Assembly: GCA_964036295.1 (NCBI GenBank)
Contig: OZ038465.1
Span: forward strand, 8,997,667 to 9,061,666
DNA: 64,000 bases
Direction: 5' to 3'
Origin: Plumapathes pennacea
Lineage: Eukaryota > Cnidaria > Anthozoa > Antipatharia > Myriopathidae
Both the position numbers and the translations under genes were made by a program. Below, piece after piece: positions 55,919 to 64,000 of this stretch; the stretch's first letter is position 1, and each line of letters opens with the position of its first letter. Below the pieces are notes generated by a model, which had not been told where the DNA came from, did not search any database, and was given only the letters and a program-made list of their open reading frames with translations.

Positions 55919-57324
55919 GTGTATACATACTGCCAATACATTTACATTTTAAAGCACATGTTTTCTATTCATCTTTATCCTCCTTCCACTCCAGGACTTC
56001 AAAAGGGATGTTTCTGAAAATGGTTCCCAAATTGGAGGATGTGGAAAATGATGTTTTTTTTTTTTTATTATTATTATTATTTCTTATTTTCAACAAGACT
56101 GACGCTCGCCAATGTGCTCGGACCGAGTTTTTGCAATTTTAACGTGAAGGCAGGTTCGCTTGGCTGAAACTAGGCTGATAAACAAACAAGCGCACTTAGA
56201 AACAGCCATTTTAACCAATCGATATTCAATAGAGTTACCTGTTAAGTATTCTCGATAATTTCTGTGCGATTGTTTCTGGTTACACTGTCAAACTTTCCTT
56301 CTACACAGACTGGCTATTTGTTTAACCTGCACTGATAGAAGACATTGTGCATTTTATCAATTCAAAAAGAAGAAACGAGTGACTTTGAAAATGATCGGTT
56401 TTGTGGATTTAACAGCTGATATTATGCAAATTTGTTCTTTTTACCAATTTGCCTGAAGCGATGAATTGGAGGAAATGTCAAACGCCAAGAATGTTGTGTT
56501 CATATGTATGTATATATATATACATTGGGGCCACACTATGAACAACACAAATAATAACAAATTAATGATATAGGAAACGAAATATCTACAATGAAATTGT
56601 AAATTAAAACGTTAAATATAATGTGTTATGCCCAACTGACGGAAAGAAAGTGTGACGAGCCTGGATTTGAGAAGTAGTCGTTCTATTCTGAAAGCTACCG
56701 TTTAAGCCTGGTTTTCACTACGAGCGACGCAAGTACAAGCACAAGCATATAAAGTGCAAGGCAGCACAAGAGTTCTTATTTTGCAGTGAAAACAAGCTCG
56801 GCGCAAGCGCAAGCGCAAAGACCAAAATATTTTGATCCTTGTGCTTGCGTCGAGCCTGTTTTCACGTGAAATAAGAACCTTGTGCTTGCGTTGCTCGTGA
56901 AAATCAGGCGCTTTAGTGTTTGATGAAATCGTACTTTGTTTTCTCCTAGTTTCCTCCATCACTGATCAATATAGACACTGATCACCGATGCAGAAATTGG
57001 CGCAGCTCTTTACTTTCTATGGGCACCAACAGTTGATTATCAGAGGAATAGAGTGCGCATAAGTCACTCTTGAAAAGATGGATAGTTTGTCTTGTTGCGC
57101 GCAGTAAGTTTTAGAGATTTGCGATCACTAACTAGTTATGTCTTTAATAACTTCTGATCAGGCGCTGTATCGGCCATGTTCGTGTTAACCCTTTCACTCC
57201 CAGCTCATAACACTCATAAAAGATGCGCGAGTGATGTGATGAGAGTTGATAGTTCAATCAGCGTCAAGAGGTTAGGGTCATGTGATCTCCAGCTGCAAAA
57301 TGCCTGTTTTCACAAAAAATTCAC
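55193..57324. other. Intergenic: remnant of a fifth GPCR module and MITEs
   Basis: From about 55780 to 56480 the sequence again matches the shared GPCR flanks: CGGCGTCCAAACAACAACAA, GGACTTCAAAAGGG, GCTGATAAACAAACAAGCGC, then TGCCTGAAGCGATGAATTGG. It stops before any receptor sequence. GTTAAGTGTTATG units at 55557-55750 form a short degenerate repeat. The 56701-56914 element and a CCCTTTCACTCC-family end at 57186 follow. Confidence 0.7.
56701..56914. mobile_element. MITE-like element with ~38-bp imperfect inverted ends
   Basis: The left end TTTAAGCCTGGTTTTCACTA, continuing CGAGCGACGCAAGTACAAGC, resembles the reverse complement of the right end (CCTTGTGCTTGCGTTGCTCG, then TGAAAATCAGGCGCTTTA). 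The interior has a second inverted pair around GCGCAAGCGCAAGCGC. A decayed relative is at about 61243-61345. Confidence 0.8.
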
Positions 57325-59343
57325 TCAGCGAACGTACACTTTCCAAAAATCACCCACGGATAAATTAGCGGTAGCTCTGTCATCGCAGTACCAGGTACCT
57401 TGCACGATATGCCAGTGATACTTGAACGCTTCGAATGCAGCGTGGTTATACATCCGACGCTCATCCCCAAGTTTGCTAAAATGACCCCATTTACCAACAT
57501 AATGGCCACCATAATTTCCCCATCGTTCGCATCGTTTGGCTAAGAACGAATTATCATCCGACAGTCTTGTGTAAGAGCCACAGGAAGCTGGCAAAGTATT
57601 TGTCTGGCCCGTGAAAAAGCGCACAACCGCATCGCCCGACTTATTCGAAGCCGTCATCACATGAAATGTGGTCCATTGTTCTTTCCGGCAGTGGAATCTC
57701 AGCTGTGTAAAGGAAACCGCGGCCCTTAGTTGTCCCAGCGCTGTTCGTGAGATGCCGGTTTGGTTGTTGTTGTACTCACTAATTTCGCGGTACCTTGTTT
57801 TCTCGGTCCAGTCCGCAGATGGTGGGGTAGAGCTGGCCATCACGAAATTGGCAACCAATAACCATCCACCTGAAAACATATGAATCAAAAAGCGCGAACA
57901 CTGAGGAACTAGGAATTAAGGTAGATTCGATTTTTGATCCTGTTTCAATATTCTAAAGATTTCTTTTTTTGTAATTTTGATAATTTTATTTCCATTTATT
58001 TCCGTGAATATGTATACCGCTTGGAGGAAGTTACGCCGCTCAAAATGATTTGAACGCCAGTAAAGCTGGCAAGGTTTGTGCATCTTAGAATATATCCTGC
58101 CACTGTTAGCTTTGAGTTGAGAGGTTTAGGACACACAGTTTAAAGAGCAATCATTTGACTCTGTGAGCTGAGGAGCCGATTGCCTCATTAAACATGCATG
58201 TTGTGTTGGGTTCCCTGTACTGTGGTGGTAAAGCGTGACGTCGTTATTTATTGCTTTGATTCATTGATATACGTATTCTAAAAAACATTCTGACATAATA
58301 CACTCCTTTTAACAACAAAATAGAACAGCTAATGATATAATCAGAAGAATATTCTAAAGTGGCGAATGTTGTAAGGTGGAACACTTGACTTACCTCCATC
58401 TGTGGTCATGTCACAATGCGCCTTGAATGAATTGCCTTTCTTCTCTGGGTCCAGCCAATAAGAACCGTCTCCTTTGGAATTCCCAGATTCCCGGATGTGC
58501 TTACAGGACTGACCCGGATGTGTCGAAAGCCAACCAAACCTTTCTATAAGAAGTACACAGATGTAAATGGAACACAGAAAACAAAGCAGATTCATGAATG
58601 TAACAAGGAGAGGGGAATGGAAGAAAGAGAGAAAGAGAGGGTAAAAGATGGGAGAATGAAAGCATCGTTAGTACACAACTTATGTATTATCTTTACTTTA
58701 TTTGATAAGAAAGGAACAAGGACGAAATGCAATGGGGAAAAGGGGTTAACTCATGAAAACGATTTTAATCCACGTCACCTTGTTCGCAATGCCGGCCGGT
58801 ATAGCCGACGTCACAAAGGCATCGATATTGCTCTTCATTGGCTAGCGTCATGCAAGTTGCTCCGTGTAAGCAAGTACTAGGGTGGCAGATCACCTGGGAA
58901 AATAGTATTTTGTAGAGAGTTAGATTTATTTCCGTCCCATACTTTGTGCATTACTGCTAACTAAACTTGTTTGGAAAATAGAGAAAAGGACACTCTTGTC
59001 CACGCAAAAATTCCTTCATCTACACAACAATCAAAGAAACACTGATTTCACACAGAAGCTGTATCAATTCACAGATTGTAAACATACCAGAAAGAGTAAA
59101 AAAACATTCCTGTTATTCTATCCGCTTCACCGTAACTATAATTTCAAAGTTGTTATTGTACAACACGAACGTAGAAGCTGAGGACCTGTAGCCTCTTCTA
59201 CAATTGAAAATGGCAAATTTTGGAAGGACGACTGCGGTGCGAGGGCTCAATCGAAGACAAAAAGATAAATAAAACACGAAACAAGTAGACAGAGAGACAG
59301 ATAAATAAATAAATAGAATGAACGAAAGAAAAGAGAGCGCCCA

Positions 59344-59378
<35 letters not shown>

Positions 59379-60439
59379 CTTACGTTTGTCTCAGACAAAC
59401 CCGTAAGGGACCCAATACAACATGCGTTACCTGCTGAGTGATGATTTCACTTAGACATGTGAGACCATTATAGTTTTCATCTTACCTCCACTCGTCCAAA
59501 ATACGTGAAGCCCCGCTTGACTGAGTAATCTTGTGCAACAGATTCCCTCCGTCGGTCATTTAATTCACACTGATGCCCACTCTTGCCCCCTGCATGCTTA
59601 TAGTTGTATGATTGACAGCTGTTATGTCTGGAACAAAGAAGCCCACAGTGCAATTCACTCTCGACCACTTGTGTTTTTATTGTGTGACCAGCGAGATAAA
59701 AATCTGCAAGGACAAACAATTTCCATAATTACAATTGCCTTAAGTGATTAAACTACGATTCTTTTGAATTCCACGTCTAAGATAAACATTTTTAAACTAC
59801 TAGGAATACAATTAGTCACGACAAACAATTTCACATAACAGTGAAAAGAGCTTATATTCAGTGACGCAGCATAGCGTGTTTGTTCTCTCTGTTATCAGAT
59901 CTAGTCATGTACCACGACTTCAGCCGACGCACAGTCGCCATAGGACACATGTCAAGATGTTTCCACTGACTACTTGAAAAAAAACTTGATCTCTCCTCAA
60001 TCAAGCCAATGTTTTTGTTTACATCTGAAAATGCTGATATAAAAGACTGTCATGCTTTTTAAGTTCTCAACACAAAGTGAGCATAGTAGGTCGATGGCAC
60101 AATAAACAAATAGCATGCACTCTTAATTTAAGTTGAACTAATCTTCTTCTCAAAAGAGCCGGATGGAAGTGGATTGTCATTTGCTGTTGGCTTTCGGGCC
60201 CTCTAAAAATAAAGGATCAAAGATTGAAGATAAAGCGTAAAGGACTGTGTATGTGGGGCGGCCCAATTTAAAGCTCGGTTGCCGCCTGCGGCGGGGCCGA
60301 GTAAATGCTCGCTACTTTTAGAGAATTGCTTACCTTTTTCATTTTCGTACATTCCTGCTCTGGACTGAGGTTCATCTAAAGCTGAGTAAACCTCCCTCAT
60401 TACCAGAGAGAGAATGAAAGCTCTCCAAATATTCTCCAT
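57325..60439 (-). CDS. Secreted PAN/apple + EGF + fibrinogen-like domain protein (5 exons)
   Basis: Exons in transcript order: 60439-60334 (signal peptide), 59703-59486 (PAN/apple), 58893-58779 (EGF-like), 58543-58394 and 57869-57325 (fibrinogen-like, TGA at 57327-57325). All borders are GT-AG and phases agree (1, 0, 1, 1), giving 377 residues. The start is MENIWRAFILSLVMREVYSA. The PAN part has HCGLLCSRHNSCQSYNYKH. The EGF part has CLHGATC and CLCDVGYTGRHC. The C-terminal part has GQSCKHI, GSYWLDPE, CDMTTDGGGWLLVANF and WGNYGGHYVGKWGHF, ending GDFWKVYVR. The CDMTTDGGGW motif starts fibrinogen-like (FReD) domains; the remainder fits a cnidarian variant. It is probably an extracellular lectin-like or adhesive protein. 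The first three exons are paralogous to 39327-41199. Confidence 0.88.
59349..59376. repeat. Poly-T tract (28 bp) in intron 2 of the fibrinogen-like gene
   Basis: An uninterrupted T run on the plus strand, which is poly-A on the coding strand. It may be an old retroposon tail, but no other sign was found. Confidence 0.8.
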
Positions 60440-62608
60440 GCCGACTTTTACCTGCACAAAGATGCAATATCGATTAAATCAGACAAGGCCGATTAAATCA
60501 GTCAACATTTTACTTTGAAGAAAATGCTTCATGTATACTGACTAACGCAGTGAGGTTCAAATCAACCTTCAATGTGTTACTTTAATTGCCTGGACGTGAG
60601 AAAATGTGACATTATGCAGTCAGTATTGTGAAGAGATTGGTATTAGGACAGAAAAAAGTCAACATAAAGAATTAGAAAGTTACCATTTCCTTGCGCACAA
60701 AGACAAATGAAATTTTTACAATATAATGTTGATTCCTCTATAATTTTTGTTATGTCGCTGGTGTACACTAAGCCAACAAGTTTAACGGATAATGACTGGA
60801 ACGCAGCAGTAACTGTTCAATAGAGTTGGTCGATACACAAAAAGAAAAACTAACATTCCAAGTTACACGGCTCGTTGCCATGCTGTTGAAAGTGCAAAAA
60901 CCTGTGTTGCTTGTCTGAACTAATTCAAGCTGTACAAACTAGGTGAGTATGCATAATACCATAGGCGAATTATATTATACCGTGTATATCTCCGAATAAG
61001 TGCCCAGTGCGTTTATTTAGAATTTCGGTTCTAAAAGGAAGAGGAGAGCTTAATCGAGGGGGCGCGCTTACTAAAAAAGGCACAAGTCAAATCAAAGACA
61101 CTGCACGGACTAAGTTTTGAAGAGCTGTTGCTTGAACAAGCACGTTGCAAACACATGGACATAACACTCGTGAGTTGTGAGTTCAAAGAGAAGTCAGCCT
61201 TAATTAACAACCAATCCAACTGAAATTCTACAAAAACATATGCCGCTTTCGACGCAAGCACAAGCATTAGCACAAGAGACATGCAACCGTAAAAAAATAA
61301 AACAATAAAAATATAAAAAAAATAAAACAGGGCACACGCACAAGTACACTGTAAATTTGAAAGAGGTGTTTTAGCCCCAAAATGCAAATAGCCCCACTTT
61401 ATGAAGGGGCTATTTTGAGCCACGAAGGGCCAATTTGAAATTTGTGGTCAAAATGGCCCCACTAAAATCCAAATTGGCCCTTGTAAAATCCAAAATAGCC
61501 CCATCAAAATACGAATTGACCCCATGTTGGACTATTTGGCCCATGGGGCTGTATCAGTACCATTGATAAGGGTTCAAAACAGCCTTGGTATGAGTGCCAT
61601 TTCGGCCCCATTGGGTGTCATGACGAGCTTCACTCTTTCGCCCTCCTGCTGTATCTAACATTGAAGGTGCCAAAATTCTCAGCAGGGTCCGATATTTGAG
61701 CGCGTTCACTTTTGCGCGCCGTGTTATTTTACTAAAAAGACGCATGCGTAACTCATGACCGAGCCCCTTTAAGCTACCCGTCGCTTGGCCGTAGCCGGGC
61801 ATACAGTATTCAGGAGATTTGGATTGAAATATATCAAAGGAGCCCATAGACTCTAACAACATATTTTGTTGCAGTATTATTCCTTGCGAGTCAAGGCGCC
61901 GCTGATTAGCATAGTATATTCTGTCTGATCTTGTGTAGCAGTTTATTTGTGAATTTATCTGGCTGACTAGCATCTGTTCGTCGGTCCATCTATTTTTTTA
62001 ATTTCTTTCTAATGTATCTATTCATACCCGTGGTCATTCAAATTAGGGCCTCAAATCTGGATGAAAGGTAGCCTGCCTTGGTACTTCAACTGTTACCTGC
62101 CTTTGCAGTAAAGTGCTGCCTACATGTTTGTTACACTTTATTGTCGATTTTTTTTCTATTTTCCTTGTTGACATATTTCAATATTCTGCAAACAGAATGA
62201 AGAGTAAGTCGAATGACGAAGCGTTTGTGTAGTCAAAGTTCTATCAAAATTAAAGGCGGAAAGTCCTAAGATTTTGTGAACTACATTATTATGCTGCTAA
62301 TGTGATGCGTGGGCACCAATATACAAACAACGGAAAATATGCGGTTGCTCTTGTACCAAAAACCACAATGAATTTTGTGGCTAGTCATTGTCCTGGTTGA
62401 ATGTCAGATGCTGAGACGAAATCAAACATACTGTATATCCAATGCAAAACGTGCATGCAAATTTAGCATTTACACAATACTACATTAGAACAAAGTAGAA
62501 AAAGTCCGTGTTTACAATGGTCGAAATCCACAGAAACAAGCAAATATTCAACTCATGTCTCCTGGAGCACTCAGGTTTGGTAGCCAGGACTCCTTGTTCA
62601 AATGAAAC
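60440..62608. other. Intergenic, upstream of the fibrinogen-like gene
   Basis: No gene recognised. A segment at about 61375-61560 has repeated GGCCCCA/TGGGGC words (see findings). A minus-strand frame of 139 codons (61554-61973) shows no known motif and lies partly in repeat-like sequence. Confidence 0.5.
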
Positions 62609-63568
62609 CTGATTGAACTATAAATTATTATTACAACACTCATGCATTTGCTTCTTAAAGGTTGAGGGACTGCATTTTGAGTTTAGGAGCGAAAGCGTTA
62701 GCCAGGAAGAAAAGCTGAGTAATACGTGACATATCTTTTTATACACAGTTGATTTTGACAGTTTGACTTCAAACACTTATTTTTTAATCAGAGGCCACGA
62801 TTAATCCAGCCTTCGCTTCAATACTTGTCTGTTTCTTTTTTTCTTTCTTTTTTAACTGAATGCGTTTCTTCTATCAGGCGTTCGAGTATTCGTACATTGT
62901 AACAAATAGAAAATTAAAGCCGAGGAGTGTAACACGAGACTTGTTTGCAATATTATTGCGGTTTTGTTCACAGCGCATTCCGTCCATTTGTGACTGCAAA
63001 CTCAATGCTCAGGACTATTTCGGTGTATTTTTCATTTATAGTATAGACAATGGCCATTGCGAAACAAAGGCTACGTGACCAAATGGAAGAAACATTTCAT
63101 CAGGCAATGTACGATAAAGGCAGAAGCATTTTATGAGGCAACAGATGTCATGTACAGAGTAAAGCATAAATCGTCATTGTTTTACAGTGACTCTTAGCTT
63201 TGCTTTCTGTTTTCGGTCTGGTATCTTCCCAGAAGTATTTCGTGTCGCCACAGAAAGTTTCGTCGGAACTAAATAACTAGCGGCGACAGAGTTATTACCA
63301 ATCCGGTATCCATCAAATAATCGAATCTCAAAGCTTCCGCGGTGAACTTTAGGAACACAAGCCAAAATCATTCCCTAAAATCCAGTTTATCCGTGCATGT
63401 TCCACAAAGCCAAACGGTGTTGAGTTTGAATGGGATACAATTAACTTTTACACACAAGCAACGAACAATTCAATAGACCACATCTCAAGTTGTTTGCGAG
63501 GTCAATTTACGTCATCGCATATCATGTGACAATGTGAACCACTCACCGTGTGCTAATTAGCGACCCAG

Positions 63569-63575
<7 letters not shown>
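62609..63575. repeat. Dispersed ~0.95-kb repeat, copy 2
   Basis: Matches 33848-34775. Shared phrases include ATTATTATTACAACACTCAT, CACGATTAATCCAGCCTTCG and GACTATTTCGGTGTATTTTT. This copy has a GAGCGAAAGCGTTAGCCAGG-type insertion near the start. It is followed by a poly-A tract at 63570-63625, in the place of a shorter A-rich stretch (34767-34790) after copy 1. Confidence 0.8.
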
Positions 63576-63600
<25 letters not shown>

Positions 63601-64000
63601 AAAAAAACGAAAAAAAAAAAAAAAGAGAATTTGCAAATTTAAGCTCGCCGCAACCGCTAGCAAAAGCGCTAACGGGAACTTAAACGCAGAACAAATCCAC
63701 AGAAACAAACATCCCTGGAGCACTCAGGTTTCGTAGCCAAGACATTGTGTCGACAAAAACGATTTATTGGGATTTCAATTTTGAGGTCAAATATTTTAGC
63801 TTTTAACTCGTGCCGGCTTATAATAAAAAAATAAATAACCCACAAATACGCCAGGAGTCACATCAGAACAAGAAAACGGTGGCAAAATATTTTTAATTGA
63901 AGATCCTCCAGGTGTCGTCCTCTACAGCTGCTCGCAGCCCGTTTTCCGTCGGGCAACTTTTTGGGTTTGAACCGTCTCTTCAGAAAGACCTATTATTCAT
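63576..64000. other. Terminal intergenic stretch
   Basis: A poly-A tract (63570-63625), then unassigned sequence to the window edge. Nothing coding is recognised. Confidence 0.5.

Noticed and set aside
61554-61973. 139-codon minus-strand frame
   Set aside because: No recognisable domain or signal, no splice context, and overlap with repeat-like sequence.

Overview
The window looks like nuclear DNA of a cnidarian, most likely an anthozoan (stony coral or sea anemone). It is AT-rich, its genes have short introns with GT-AG borders, and it is full of small inverted-repeat elements. The gene families are typical of corals: a polycystin-1-like receptor-channel with a WSC domain, small secreted PAN/EGF/fibrinogen-like proteins, and a tandem cluster of intronless class A GPCRs. 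The species cannot be named from the sequence alone.

Region 1 (1-24 kb, + strand) is one large gene. I joined 26 exons (2286-23912) by eye, and the reading-frame phase agrees at every junction. The product is a polycystin-1 family protein with WSC, Cys-rich, PKD-type Ig-like repeats, REJ, GAIN/GPS, PLAT and an 11-segment membrane region ending in a polycystin channel domain. Only the signal-peptide exon(s) upstream of 2286 were not found. The introns hold MITE-like inverted repeats, minisatellites and microsatellites.

Region 2 (25.1-35.7 kb) is a satellite block: about 24 head-to-tail copies of a 347/348-bp unit with a four-unit higher-order organisation. It is flanked on both sides by diverged copies in the opposite orientation.

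Region 3 (35.9-41.2 kb, - strand) holds an intronless-ORF multipass membrane protein (TMEM26-like), whose upstream region contains a large inverted repeat of about 1.1 kb. It also holds a four-exon secreted PAN/apple + EGF protein with an Arg-rich tail.

Region 4 (41.6-56.5 kb, - strand) is a GPCR cluster: three intact intronless receptors and one pseudogene, arranged as a two-gene block duplicated in tandem, plus a truncated fifth flank. Insertions present in only one copy of the block show which mobile elements arrived after the duplication.

Region 5 (57.3-60.4 kb, - strand) is a five-exon paralogue of the PAN/EGF gene that keeps a C-terminal fibrinogen-like domain. The last 3.5 kb is non-coding and includes a second copy of a ~0.95-kb repeat also found at 33.85-34.78 kb.

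The polycystin-like protein, the secreted PAN/EGF/fibrinogen-like proteins and the GPCRs are all surface or secreted recognition and signalling molecules, but nothing in the sequence shows that they act in one pathway.
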